Assembly: GCA_032164295.1 (NCBI GenBank)
Contig: JAJHTX010000004.1
Coordinates: forward strand, 1,488,001-1,552,000
DNA: 64,000 nucleotides
Direction of reading: 5' to 3'
From: Inonotus obliquus
Lineage: Eukaryota > Basidiomycota > Agaricomycetes > Hymenochaetales > Hymenochaetaceae
Every line of letters starts with the position of its first letter. Positions within the stretch are counted from its first letter, which is position 1. A program made the translations under genes and the position numbers. The notes below the pieces were generated by a model. It saw nothing but the letters and a program-made list of their open reading frames with translations. It had not been told where the DNA came from and did not search any database. Positions 1-12,126 of the stretch are shown in pieces.

Positions 1-497
1 GAGTTATTGTTTGAAGGAGATTCTGGGACTCCGGCGATTTTGCGCTTGCTGAGAATTATATTACTATCCGGGTGTGGACATGCCCTACTGCACTTTATGT
101 GATAAGGACGACTCTGCTTCACCTTTGCATGTAAACAAATTTGGCCAAAGTGCCATCATCGATAGTAGACTCTCCATTGATTGGTGGGTCGTTGAATAAG
201 CCTTGCCCTCTCCTATAATAACTAGTGCATTCGATTTCCTGACCGATCTATGCAACCCTAACGAGGAACACATGGTATTCGGGACACCCTGGGCCAATCA
301 TCCTGGTGAAGTGTGCAATTACAGGCGTAATTTTGTGCAGTCTCGAAAACCGGATTTTCTGGCGCAGGATGAAGAGCACGTTGAGGGGTCTTGATCGGAC
401 TACAATCCAAAGTGCTGAAGTCTAGCCCAACGACCATGTAGGCTAGTTCAGGCGTCAGTCTGCACCATCCTTTTCGCGAAGGCAGGCGAAAGAACTT
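1..497. other. Left edge, no supported gene
   Basis: I see only short open frames on both strands (a 63-codon frame on + at 203-394 and a 70-codon frame on - at 85-297). Neither shows a recognisable domain nor splices into a longer product. The stretch may hold the 3' flank of the leftward gene beginning at 1216 or the edge of a gene outside the window. Confidence 0.4.
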
Positions 498-1216
498 CTA
501 AGATGCGGTGTGAACTACGCGGAGTAAGAATGAGGGGAACGTAGGCAATACGAAGCGCGGGCGAGATCTGGGCATTCCAGGTTCTTCGGCCTTAAGGGCA
601 TCAGCTGACGACCGCTGATGCAACGCGAATAGTCTATAGTCTGCTCTGTCAGTTGAGAACAGAAGCAGCTGATTGAATAGCCATTCAAAAGGCCTGTGAT
701 GCTCGGTCTCTGAATAAGGGAGATTTTGCATTTTGGGAAAGGTCGGTACAGGAAGGCAGCATGCAATATTATGACTGTGTTCTTACGTTTAACCAATGCT
801 TGATGGGGCAAGGAGTGACCTGGGAAAGTGCAATCAACGCACAGGCAAGAAATCGGCTGATTGTGTGGCGACTTACAGAGAAATGCAATGCAACGGAAGG
901 TAGACATCGGTCAGATGAGTCCTCTGCCGTGTGAGACGATAGAACGTGTAAAGAAATCGGGATCCTGCTTCTTGAAACGTGCGTACTACTTCAAGCCCAA
1001 CATGCTGAAGGGCTTTTCCTCTTCATGTATCTGCTGGCTGAAATACTGAAAGAAGAAGGTCGCGGAAGAAGCAAGTGCTAATGGAGTTTGAGTGACGAGA
1101 GGAAGCGCGGTTTCCAGTGTAAGTAATGTGCTGAGATGCTCACTTTGCTGCGTCGGGCCGAGTGTATAGAGTTTTTGAATAAAGTTCGGCACATCAGCCG
1201 GGTAAATCCTATCCAT
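498..1216 (-). CDS. Hypothetical protein, four-exon model
   Basis: The product is not recognised. Four exons join in phase on the minus strand. The first starts at the ATG at 1216 and runs to a GT donor after the residues MLGL. The second is a short exon ending in HCIS. The third is reached after a donor reading GTAAGT and an acceptor CCCAG. The last contains HHRPFEWLFNQ and ends at the stop at 498-500. The model gives roughly 180 residues, mostly hydrophobic and helical in look, with no signal peptide and no known motif. It lies back to back with the CASTOR-like gene, with 111 bp between the start codons, so the two probably share a promoter region. The join into the last exon (donor reading GTTAAA) is the weakest. 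The frame-consistent chain suggests a real gene, but the function is unknown. Confidence 0.45.
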
Positions 1217-1327
1217 CCCACTACTCTACATTTTTAGAGTCCTCTCTCCCAGTCTATCCCACATTTCCCCCTCCCTCGTTCTTCCACTATCTTCAATACC
1301 CCCCTCTCAACCATCTCGCCATACTAT

Positions 1328-3496
1328 ATGGACCACGAGAGCCATAATGTCACGACTATCACTATCCTCGACGTCTCTCTCTCCCTCGTGCATATACCCC
1401 GCTCTCGCATCCCAGAGCTCAACCATCCTATCCTTAAGCAGCTCCTTCGCAAGAATCCAAAATTTCTCAACCTCACTGCGAATGAGATAGAACTCAGTAT
1501 ATTTGCAGAGAAGGGTGAACTCGCAGTTTTCGAACCTGTGGCGCGGAGAGATAGGCAGAAGCAGCAGCTCCGGGATTCTGCGGCCGGTACACCTGGTCAC
1601 CGCCGAAGACGCCAGTCTCATTCGTACGATCAACTTGACCCCGTCGAGATCTCTCTAGAAAACTGGAGAGTGCTACAAATCGACTCTCACGATGACAGCC
1701 TCAGTGCGTATCCTAGCTTTACTGCGTTTGTGGGTTTGCGGCGTGCCGTAGCATGCACTAGTCCGCATGCACTTTGACGTAGTATTGCCTTTCGTAACAA
1801 CGACTCACTTATTACTCTTTCCAGGCAACTCGGGTAGCCGAGTCCGAGAGCTCTCCTCTCCTCTCGCCGCAGCGGGCATTTCAATCCTATACCAGTCCTC
1901 ATACCTGAGTGACTTCATCTTCGTCAAGTCCACTCGTCTACCCGAGGTTATTAGAATTCTCGGAGCCGAAGGCTTCACGTTGTATAATGCAAACCCGTAC
2001 GAACCATCCGCTTCATCTCTGGCGAATGTGAATGCTTCCACCCACGACTACGGAGAACTTTATACTCGTCCAACTAATGAGGGGATCGTTTACGAATTGA
2101 GTCATCCAGGCACACCCGGTACTACGTCACCCGCTGTATTTTCGCGCACGAGAAGCCCATCAATGGTATCTCTTTCGGCGTTATCCACTGCGATGTCGAA
2201 GCCAGGCACTGCGGAAGAAATAGCCTCCACGTTGCTGTTGCATAGAACGGCGAGGGGATCTACTACGAGCTCATATGCAACATTTCGCACTTCACGCACA
2301 CCAAAAAAGTCGCTTAGCCCTGCTTCTGCCCCAGTAGAAGTTCTTGCTCCAGACCTGGCTTGTGTAGGACTTTCCGAGAGTGCAGCGGATGTGTGGAGCG
2401 TTAAGATCATTACCCTCGTTGGCTATCCTGAGCTTATCCCTACACCATTTTCAGAATCGATCCCACTCTCTTCGCGTGTACCTCGTGGAGAGCAGCGAAG
2501 GAACTCACTGGTGGAGTCGCTCTATGGTTCTGCACCAGATGTTACACGCAGGACTCCCTCTAGTCCGGTTGCCGGTCCGCTCTCGCCGAGCGCTGTGTTC
2601 AGTCATGTTCGAGAGGATTCAGATGCTGGAAGGGATTCCGACCGCGGCACTGCATCATCATCAAGACCCAGATCTTCATCTTCCTCTTCATTCTCAGGCA
2701 GTGATGGTGATGAGTACTTCTCGTCTGCTTCGCCATACAATCGGACAAGACCTAGTTCAGACTCGGCTCCTTCACCTGTAAGCACGACCTCTCAGTCTTC
2801 TGTCCGGTCACTTCCCGAGCGGCTGGATGCGTTGGAGAAGTCGGAAAGACCACACTTGAGCAAAACCGGACCTCTTGAATCCCTGGAAGAGGGTCGTTTG
2901 TCACCTTCGTACGGCAATGGCAAGCGAGCAGCGACACGCTCGCCTCGCGTGCCGTTCTTCTCTTTCACACGAACTGTGGAGGGTTCATCGCTCACCACCG
3001 ACATCCGTGTTTTGTCTGCTTTGTTCAGGCCTGATGAAAGACATATGGTTATATGCTCGGGTACGCTTCTTGATGCAGGTGACGAACTGCTTGCACGTGC
3101 TGTAGCCGAACAGGAGCTCGGTGACGATGATAGACGAGAGCCGTTTGACGTCGATTACAATAACCTTGGTGGCGAAATTGCATCTAGACCTATGAAGTGC
3201 CTTCAGATCGACCTACAGAGGTTTGGACTAGGTCTGTAAACTTTCTTTTTATGGCAACCACTCTTTTGATTCACCGCATTCTATATTCAGACAAACATGG
3301 ACTTGTTAATCGTTTCTCGCGAATTCTCGAAGAGAACGGCGTCAATCACATGTACAGTTCTACATATAAAACCGCCAATCTGCTTGTAAGTTGTGGTTAA
3401 TCTCAAGGTGATCCTTAACTGATGGCTCATTTAATTTCCGCTCAGGTTGACAAAGGGAGCGCCGGTCGTGCACAAGCCCTCCTTCGATCTTGCTGA
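1328..3496 (+). CDS. CASTOR/GATS-like ACT-domain protein
   Basis: This resembles the animal arginine sensors CASTOR1/2 (GATS family), which bind GATOR2 and tune TORC1; that role is not shown for fungal relatives. My model is 1328-1703, 1825-3231, 3291-3385 and 3446-3496, which closes in phase as 642 residues. The N-terminal region carries the family signature around THPLIK/FFSLT (here NHPILKQ and FLNLT). Residues about 130-175 form an ACT repeat with SPLAAAGISILYQSS and DFIFV, very close to the animal sequence. Around residue 503 lies a second conserved strand (FFSFTRTVEG), and the C-terminus holds the last ACT repeat (GLVNRFSRILEENGV, ST.KTANLLV). Between them is a Ser/Pro-rich, low-complexity insertion of about 300 residues. 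Animal CASTOR1 is about 330 residues, so the insertion accounts for the extra length. The family call is fairly safe; ligand and partner are inference. Confidence 0.8.
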
Positions 3497-4525
3497 ACAA
3501 AATTAAATCCATTTTCTTTCAAAAGGACAGTTCCTCACCTCAGATGTATTCTTCTTGGGCTTATGTAGCAGCGCATTTCTTGTTCACTAACCTTTTCCTT
3601 GCCTCCGCATACCCTTTTCTTTCACGGGTGCTTCACGTTCCATTGTATTTCAATCTACGAGTCCACATCACGGCATCTAGGGATAAGGATTTTTCATACG
3701 ACTCATTCTTACGTCTAAACATAAAATGAACAGCCCCAAGCCTCTATATCGGGGATCCAGACTTGTGTATTATCAGCAGTAGCATGTACTACATGATGAC
3801 TTTCTAACTTCTAGTTGTCTGTGAATCCGCGTGCGAGACCCGATGAGTGAGATTGAGAACGCGAAGCTCTTGGTTACTATGCCAAAGTGAAGAAGTTGCT
3901 GCTACCGAGATTGCACTAACCAAAGCTTCCCGGGACCGCGTAATCTCAGCAATGAAGATGGGGAATAGGAGGGAATAGGGGTTGATAGCTTAGACTTGGC
4001 GTATAGACAGGGGGCGAATGGAAACAAGACTATTCTAGGTTAATATTCATCTCATCAGCAAAAGAAAAGAAAAAGAACAGGGACCTTTATTGAAATTGAT
4101 ACTAGACGTTGAAGTCCCCGGTGCCATCTTTATTCCGGAAGAGGGGATTATAGTCTAGATGGATGTTGTTTATGCAGAGTGAGCGAGTAGAAGGTCAATA
4201 ATAAAGTGAGATGAAGTATGGGAAGAAAATGAGCGGTCTTCAGCCAACTTGGTTGAATGGAGAGACTTTTAACTTGTAACCGTTTAATACTTATTCATGT
4301 ATGTCCTCGAGTACGTGGTCGAAGAAATAAATATGAGAAAAAAAAGGAGAATATTGATGTGTTGATGTAAGGTAAGAAACTGAAAAAGGATCCGAAGGAA
4401 TTCTCTACCGACGTCGCCGTCTACCGCCCTCCTCAAACAACATCCTCCGTCAACATACATCTACGAGATACCCTCCGCCGTTCCCTCCCACGTACTCCTA
4501 TCTTGCTTTTCGTACATGATACCCA
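3497..4525. other. Intergenic, no gene seen
   Basis: This 1-kb stretch separates two rightward genes. A 79-codon open frame at 3490-3729 has no recognisable feature and probably lies in the 3' untranslated region. The 80 bases before the next start codon are rich in CCTCC/CTCCC pyrimidine runs, a common look for basidiomycete promoters and leaders. Confidence 0.5.
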
Positions 4526-7500
4526 ATGTCTGATTCCCCTCCTCCCTCTATTTCCCAGACAACATCTATATCCGCACCAAACCATCGTCTCCCGTCGATA
4601 CCCTCCCTCCCTCCCCTCGACATCCCGCGTTCAAACCTCCACTCTTCCTCAGATGCTCTCGACACTAAATCTTCCTCCTTGCAACCGCAAGAGTCCGAAG
4701 ACCCATCGTCGGCCAAACTATCTGTGTCTATAGAGTCGTACACCACGGCTTGCTCATCTCCGGTAGTCTCCGCGAACGCCGCTGACGCTGCGACCACTGA
4801 CATGCAAGGCACACCAACCGCCCCGTCGCCAGCTACGCGAAGCCTTCCGAAGTCTCTTTCTGTAGATTCCTTCGTGAGGGAACAACACCAGCAACGGGAT
4901 GCTGTTCCTTCCGCTCACATCGTTTTCGCCGAATCGACGCGAACCGTCAGTCAGTCGAAGAGCCATTCACGTCTTCAATCATTTGATCCCAAGCTGGATA
5001 GAAGACAGCCAGATCAACCTCCTACGCGTCGGTCAACAGAGCAACCACCTCCTTTACCTCCAAGAAACTTAAGCGCCCCTGCGTTGCGAACACTCGCTCA
5101 GCGCGTCAAACGTCAATCCCGCCAAGGCTCACGCGTAAATTTATCCGAAGATGATGTAGAAAGTTCTCCTTACGAAGATTCTGAAGAAGTTGAACAAGGG
5201 CATTCAGGGGGTGGTAAAGTGATGACCAAGGCATCACAATTGCGTCGTCGTCTCACAGCACCGAAGCGTTCTGGATCTATGCCAGTATCGAGAGCATCCT
5301 CACAACTGCATTTACATGGCTCACGTTCTAGAAAGGCTGCTGTCATAACCATACCCACAGAAATTACAAAGATCAATACGACTCTAACTGCACAACCAAC
5401 ATCTACCACTATCGAGCGTTCTCCTCAATTGCGTACTAAGGCTTCGGCTCCCACCCCTCTTGAAGCAACACGACGCGGGCGGTCATTTAGCATCGGCACA
5501 CAGTCCGATGATTCCTCGGTAAAGAAAGGAAAACCTTCATTACTCTTGCATATTGATACGGAACGCCCTCCGGTAGGATTCGCGCATTCCTTTGAATTTT
5601 GTTCAGCACCTAATTGATGTGTTATTACTGTGAAGCAGGATGCCGTTCTGATGACACTGGTCATTATAGGCTCGCAAGGGTGTGGAAAGTCTGCCTTCAT
5701 GCGCAGGGCATGGAAGAATTCCTTACTTACGGAGGCAGCCCGACATTCGGTCTCGGTGTCCGTGGGAGAGAGGAGCAAAATCATTCACTGTATGTTCCAC
5801 TGTATCTGGCTTATTCTCCAGTCTTCCCTCTCTATGATGTGATGTGCGTTGGACTAACACGTCTTCCCAGATATTACTCGAAAGGCCTACATGCAAGCCC
5901 ATGAGGGTCGCGATTACTACCTGACTTTGATCGAACTGCCTGTCCAGGAGTTGGAGCATGCTGATGGAAATCTGCATGGTGATGTCTGGCCTACGGGTTT
6001 ACCCAAGATTGACGGCGCCTTTGTTCTGTACGATGCCTCGGACGAGTCGTCGTTTAAGCATATCGAAGCACTTCTCCGTGAGTCTTACTTTAAGTGTCAA
6101 CTACTTGCAAGATTTAATGTCATTTTGCGTTTCGACAGGTGGATATTATGCGCGTGGTATTCCATATATTGTTCTAGCCTGTAAATCGGATCTTCCTCAC
6201 CAGAAGGAGCCGTCGGATGCTCTCCAAGTTGTAAAGAATTACGACGGAGGGATTGTCGAGATTTCCGGCCTTGATTCGGGCCGGGATAAGGCAAGGCGCT
6301 GTGTTGGTGTACTCCTCCGAGGTGTATTGCGAAGAAGAAGTGAGTTTCCCCTTTCTTTGTATTTGCTGTTGATTAAATTGAGGCTCTCGAAGTCGGCGAT
6401 GTCGATCCCTCCGTCAATCCTTGCTCACCCATTCAGCACCATGGTCGTGGCCCGTCAAAGCGCGGGCGGACCTCACCTCTTGCAGCAACCACATCCACGC
6501 AAAGCACAACCACTCCCACCAGTGCAACCGTCACTGCTCCAAGCCAACAATCTCTCGACCTACCTCGGCAACCTCCACAAATGCCGCTTCCTCCTCCTCT
6601 TTCCTCCCGAAGCATCTCATCGTTAGCGGAACAGACTGCGCCTCCTGTGACACCACCAGCCATACCTACGAGCGTCTCGCCCAGTGTAGTTAATCCGCCT
6701 CAATCTCGACCACCTTATGCTCCTACTTCACCTACCCGTGCTCGTTCGATGGGTGATATCGGTTTAGTGGCTGCGCAACCTAAGCAATTGTCCGACCAGT
6801 CAAAAGAGGGGGAACAAGGCTTGAATCGTTCAAGAAGTATTCTCGACATGGCTCAGACGAACAACAAGAGTGCGGACAGCGTTAGGTCGCTACATGAAAC
6901 TGGACAACACACAGACCCAGAGCCTGTGATACCGTTCAAAAAGGATCAAAAACAAGGGTGAGCTTTTCTAAGAATTTTAGCAATTTCATAACCATTGACA
7001 ATGACAAAGTTTGGCGTCGCCTTGGGCGACTCTTGACGAATTGTTGGAAAAGTTGTTGTTCTTGTGTATTAGCGGCGATGGTGCGTATTTTTTTCCAAGA
7101 TGCTTGCAGCCGCCTAACCACCGTATAGATCCATTCTTTATTTCACATTTCTTTTTGACATATCGACGATTTACTACCCCGCGACGCATTCTCTTGTGCA
7201 TGCAAAAGCGGATGATCGAGTTGAATCAACCATCGGCTGACCCTACTCTTGCCGCCTTCGCCCAAATGCGGTATGGATGTTTACCTGCAACCTCACGTAA
7301 TGCCCACTGACCATCTCTCCAATCTTCAGTATCTGCAATCTTCTTGAACAATGGATTCAGTGCTATCCCACGGATTTTGCAGTTCCCGGTTCGGCTGGTG
7401 CTCTAAATGCTCTTATCAAACAAATCCTCCGGCAAACGCACACTATTTATTACGGCACGGAATTCCTTCCTTTCCTCGAGTCGCTTCATACGATTCAGGA

Positions 7501-8804
7501 CCCGGACAATGCGTGGGCCGTGAAAGCGGAGACTACGATTGACGAGAGTGACGAGTCAGACAGCAACTATGAAAGCGATTATTCGTTCGACCCGCCCCTG
7601 GTGTCATCACAGCCCACCGGTTTAAACGAAAAATCGGAAGAAACACTACGTCCATCAACTCGAGAGCGTAAATCAAGCATCCCGCTTTCAGCTAAGACAT
7701 TCTTGCAGAACAGTATCCGAGCTCCTGGTGGCTCGACTGTCGTGTCCCCAGCTCGAGATTCCTTGCAGCGGCTTCAGAAAGTCTCAAACAGTCTGTTGCA
7801 TTTTGATACCGATAGCATTGCGATGGAAATTACGAGGCGGGAGTGTGAGCTTTATATGAAAATCGAGCCCCGAGACTGGCTTCGACATACAATGGTATCT
7901 GGGAAGAAGGATCCGAACACAGATCGGATAGCACGTTTCAATGCTTCTTACAATGATCTGCATGATTGGTACGTCTTCTGGTTTGATTAGAAGGCCTTAT
8001 CGCTAATCTGTTTGATGAACTTCATTGGTAGGGCGGCATCTATGATCCTCTGCCACGATAAGCCTAAAACACGAGCCCGGGTCGTCGAGAAGCTCGCGGA
8101 AGTAGGTGTCAAATTGCGTAATATGAACAACTATTCCGGATTACGGGCGATTATCACGGCTATAACGCAGTCGACGTATCCCAACGATGAAGTTATGGAT
8201 ATCTTCAAGCAGCGGATTGATCTGCATAAGAGATATCTCAGCTCTGATATTCTGATGCGGACGGCTGGAGCACATCAGTCTTATCGGATGGCATTGCGGA
8301 ACACTAAAGGACCCTGTATACCATCTCTGTTCGTGTTGTTTCGTATCTCGTTTGAAATAACTGCGACTGACGGTTGTTTAAAGGGAAGTCCACACGTCAG
8401 ACCTCAGACGTGCGCACGAAGGCAATCCCGACTACAAGTCGGATGACCCTACGTTGATCCATTGGGCGAAGTTCGACTTGATCGGTAAGCTCGTCAGAAC
8501 GACGACAGAGAGTCAAGACGAATGCCGGGGACCTACCGGATACGATTTCCCCGTAAATCCTCAGATCGGACAACTATTCGATGTTCCATTGATGGACTAC
8601 GATGTGAGTGGAGTTGATTCGGCTCTAAACTTAGTTTTACTGATGGAACTAACTGACGATATTTCTCAGTTGCAACAAGAACGTCTGGGTGATCCTCCAG
8701 ATACAGGAGGGGACATATATTCTACTCCGATCCCACCGACGTTGGATCATCCAGCTCACCCGAGAGATCCAAGCATGATCAAACGCCTCTTCTTCTGGTC
8801 GTGA
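4526..8804 (+). CDS. RasGEF with N-terminal degenerate small-GTPase domain
   Basis: Predicted Ras-family guanine nucleotide exchange factor of 1224 residues in eleven exons: 4526-5572, 5639-5789, 5871-6077, 6139-6339, 6393-6957, 7010-7080, 7129-7270, 7330-7968, 8032-8328, 8384-8603, 8670-8804, all in phase. Residues 1-349 are Ser/Pro-rich and disordered. Residues 350-535 form a Ras-like domain with P-loop GSQGCGKS and a G4-like CKSD, but the place of the DxxG motif reads IELPVQ. A second disordered linker follows. From about 725 comes the RasGEF N-terminal (REM) module (FFISHFFLTYRRF). From about 950 to 1190 lies the CDC25 catalytic domain (NNYSGLRAIITAI, IPSLEVHTSDLRRAHEGN). The exchange role follows from the catalytic domain; which Ras it acts on is unknown. 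It runs convergently towards the Bem1 gene, another component of Ras-to-Cdc42 polarity signalling in yeasts. Confidence 0.88.
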
Positions 8805-9490
8805 TGAATGTTTCTACCCCTGCTCTGATGAGGATTGTCGGTAAGTCGTCATCTCAATTGTATATTACTGCTCATCTCACAATGCATCACCTTGCTAGAT
8901 ATCATCTGTTGGCCGCGTTCATGTCGTCGAGCAACGGAGGCGGGCAAACGGAAATTCCACGATCGTTTTCACCTGGCTTGTGGCTTGTAGATATTACTGT
9001 TCTGTTCTATTCTTCTTACTTCACTTCAAGTCGCTGTAGAATTTTCCACGTTGACATAGGATTTTACAGTACCAACAGTACATTCAACGGATTGGATGAT
9101 TTATGCTTTCCTCTGCTCAACAAAGACTCTCTTCACATGTTCATGTCGTCGTCGCACCTGCGTTCAAACAAAATCGTTGATCAATCAGGACTTGGGAATT
9201 CTGATTTCTAACTCATAACCAGGAGTTGCGGTCTACCAGAAGATAATATTACGGAAGATGGATAGAAAAACCGAAAATGTGGGATACGAAAAAAGCAGCA
9301 TGTTAATGAATAAAATATAGAAAACAGAACAAAAACCGTTAAGAAATAAAAGACATAAATGCTTGTCCTATAATCCGACAACATACATGTGAATGAAACG
9401 AACGAAACGGGTCACACTACGATGCCCCATACACATATGTCCTACATACATAACTACGTACATAACACAATGTAGAAAGAAAAAAGAAGA
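8805..9490. other. Convergent 3' intergenic region
   Basis: This AT-richer stretch lies between the stop codons of the RasGEF and Bem1 genes. A 136-codon frame at 8801-9211 starts inside the preceding gene's last codons, has no domain and is probably noise. From about 9300 the sequence is A-rich on the plus strand, as expected for the 3' UTR of the leftward gene. Confidence 0.5.
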
Positions 9491-11726
9491 TCAATCGGCG
9501 TACAAAGTATGTTTATCTGTTCCTTCCAACCATTCTTTCAAAGATTGATCATCATTAAGCCCCACAAAAGTATTGCTAATACTATTGCGGTAAGCAAGAT
9601 GCTGTACATCATCGCCCAACCTCAACCGAACCTTATCCATTAGTTGTTCATGAGTTACACGAGGACTAACTCGTATAGCTATAAGATCTTGAGTAAGTCG
9701 ATCGAAGATTTTGATTTTGATGAACGCGGTATTGGGGTTGTTCGCTGATATGGGTGGACTGTTTAGGGCGTTTGAACCGGAACGATTACGGCTTTTGTTT
9801 GACGCGGTACTGGGTGTTGCGCTAAGCGGTTGCGAGCTGTAGGAATGAGGGCTGTCATCGTCCGTTTTTCTCGGTAATATCGACCCGGGGCCCTGCTCAT
9901 ATTCGTTACGCAACGACTTATTTCGTGGAAGTGCCGAACCGGTTGACCCAGTATACTTGTGATTATTCGAGAAGGGATATTGAGATGATGGATAGGATGT
10001 CTCCTGGTAGTCAGTTGCTTGGTATCGCGAGCGTTCATAGCTGGGGGAAGCCGTATTAGACCTGTTCCCGCCATTAGCGCCGCCATTGACGCTCTTCGAT
10101 GAGCTCGCATAACCACGCTCGTCGTAATTTGAATCATCACTATATCGATTGGTGTTCTGCTGCATTTTCAGTCGCGCAAAAGCATCACGCATCTCCTCCG
10201 TGTCGTCCACTTCCGGAATATACGGTCGAGTAGCCGCACGCTCCTCCAAAGTTCTGTAAGCTGGTTCTACTTCCTCCTCGATGTCCCCCGCTCTGGGTGC
10301 GAAGAAGTCCAGCAGTAGCCGATGACGCAGAATGCGCTCGCCACCAACCTCCCAAAGGCCACATAACTGACTCAGATACTGGTCAAGCTCATCCTTGCGA
10401 AGCTGTGTGACTTTGTCGTCCACTTGTTGACAGGGGCCAGGCATGTAGGGTAATATTCGCTTTGGTTCTCGTCCATTAGCCGATGGTGCTCGTCCAGCTT
10501 CCATTGGAAATGTGTCTAGTAAGTTAACCTGAAAATCGTAGAAATCGTTGTACACCCTGAACAAGACCAGTTGTCTTGCTGGGGGAAGATAGGCGGAACC
10601 TGGTTCACCGTCCGGTTGGAAGAGCGCATGGATTCGGAACCAGTACTCGTCCATTTCAAAATGCCATGATAGCACTTCACCCGATAGCATAACTCCCGGA
10701 GGGAGTGAGGGTGTGGGCGTTTTCATCCCCTGTAATTCCGGCTCTGGTTCGGGATACGCATTTGCTTTTGGCATTTCCTGAGGATTCGACTGCATATAAG
10801 GACTGTTTTCCACCATCCCACGCGAGCTTTCATCATCAAGAGTACCCAGTGAGATGCTTGTGGCCTTGTATTCGAGTATCGATTTCTTCCATTCGTCCAC
10901 TCCGGGTATGTCGCCGCGCTCCATCAGTGCCCTCACTTCGTCTTCGGTCATAGTCCTCGCTGAAGTCGGGTCGTGGACGGCGACAAACGAGACGGGGATT
11001 AAACCTGGTCTCCCAAGTCGGCTAATGGGTTTCGCTACGAACCATTCGTAGTTTGACTGGGCCACGACGGAGATGTGATCACCGGCTTTAGCATCTAGCT
11101 CGTCAGCACGCTCGGCGATGAAGTCATGCTGAACAATGGCATAAAACGCCGGCTTGCGACGCGGAGCACCTGGCGGCGATTTCATACCTGGCGACATGGG
11201 CATGATTCGTCCTGCAGCTTGAGACATTCGGATACTGAAACGATAAGAAATCAGTGAGAACTCTGAAAATCATCCTTGCAGAGCAGATAAAAACTAAGAG
11301 ATTCCCAAACGGGACTTGCATTATGCCACCTGGTGTGTAAGACAATGATACTTGTGGTACTCCAATGAAAAAGCTTTGATGGTAAAGGGCGAGAGACGAG
11401 AGAAGAGGTGGTACTCACGCAGCGTTGGATTTGTTGAAAACTTCAAACTTTGCCTTTGGGACGAGCCCTCGCGCGCCGGTCATAGGGTTGTTTGCCTCGT
11501 ACCAACCGGGAGCCTGATCGATCTCATTGACGACGTAAAAAAAGTCCCCCTTCTGGAAGCTTAGCTCATGGGGCGCTTGCGGTCTGTGATCATCCAGGGC
11601 GCGGATGACCTTCTTGGGCGGTAGGATGGCAGGCGTCGGTTTTGACACGGCTGGGATCGGCGTGGAAATGTGGGGCATCGGTGTGTGCTCCTTGCCTGTA
11701 TGGATCGATCTGCGAAGAAAGTCCAT
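9491..11726 (-). CDS. BEM1: Bem1/Scd2-type polarity scaffold
   Basis: Scaffold that in yeasts links Cdc42, its exchange factor Cdc24 and PAK kinases at sites of polarised growth. Two exons: 11726-11419 and 11234-9491, giving 683 residues. Residues about 39-97 are the first SH3 domain (ALDDH...ELSFQKGD, GWYEA). Residues about 133-192 are the second (AIVQHDF, GLIPVSFVAV). Residues about 285-410 are a PX domain (EVLSWHFE...YWFRIHA, LFRVYNDFYDFQ). The last 80 are a PB1 domain starting FIKIKIFDRL. The order SH3-SH3-PX-PB1 is diagnostic. The intron (11235-11418) falls between the SH3 domains. I chose the start MDFLRR; an upstream in-frame ATG at 11834 would add 36 residues of Ser/Leu-rich sequence that look untranslated. 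A Ser/Asn-rich linker separates PX and PB1. Confidence 0.92.
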
Positions 11727-12126
11727 TGAGAAGGGTTGCAAGAGGGACCAAAATGAAAGAGAGCTGAGGTCGTGAAGGGATCGTGAAAGTCGAGGAGAAG
11801 TGAGGGAAGGGCGGGAATGGACAGGACAGGACAACGGCTATGTATGAGTGAGTGAGAGCTATTATCGCGGTTCACAACCGGCTCCTTACCGGCCGGGCGG
11901 GAGAACTCCGTGACAATGCTCGTGACGATCTGTGACCAATCACATGCCATCAATTTACCCCATTTGTAGCGTTATGTAACTCTTGTTTCGTAGCGGCCAT
12001 GTCCGTGTCACGCTTTCGTCTCCAAATTGAGTTCTTCCCATCGTCTGTTCTACCTGCTGCTCGGTCTCCCTCGTCCTCCAACGCTATAATTATATTTGTC
12101 GTCCTCCTTCCCGAGCTGCATTCGCC
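11727..12126. promoter_or_regulatory. Divergent promoter region of BEM1 and NOT3/5
   Basis: A 400-bp gap separates the two outward-facing start codons. A CCAAT pentamer sits at 11936-11940 near the middle, a plausible CCAAT-binding (HAP) site, though one pentamer is weak evidence. Small open frames here have no coding character. Confidence 0.4.

Noticed and set aside
8801..9211. 136-codon plus-strand frame after the RasGEF gene
   Set aside because: It overlaps the last bases of the preceding gene, lacks any domain and lies in an AT-rich 3' region.
11561..11953. 130-codon minus-strand frame over the first exon of the Bem1 gene
   Set aside because: The neighbouring frame encodes a clear SH3 domain in the same DNA.
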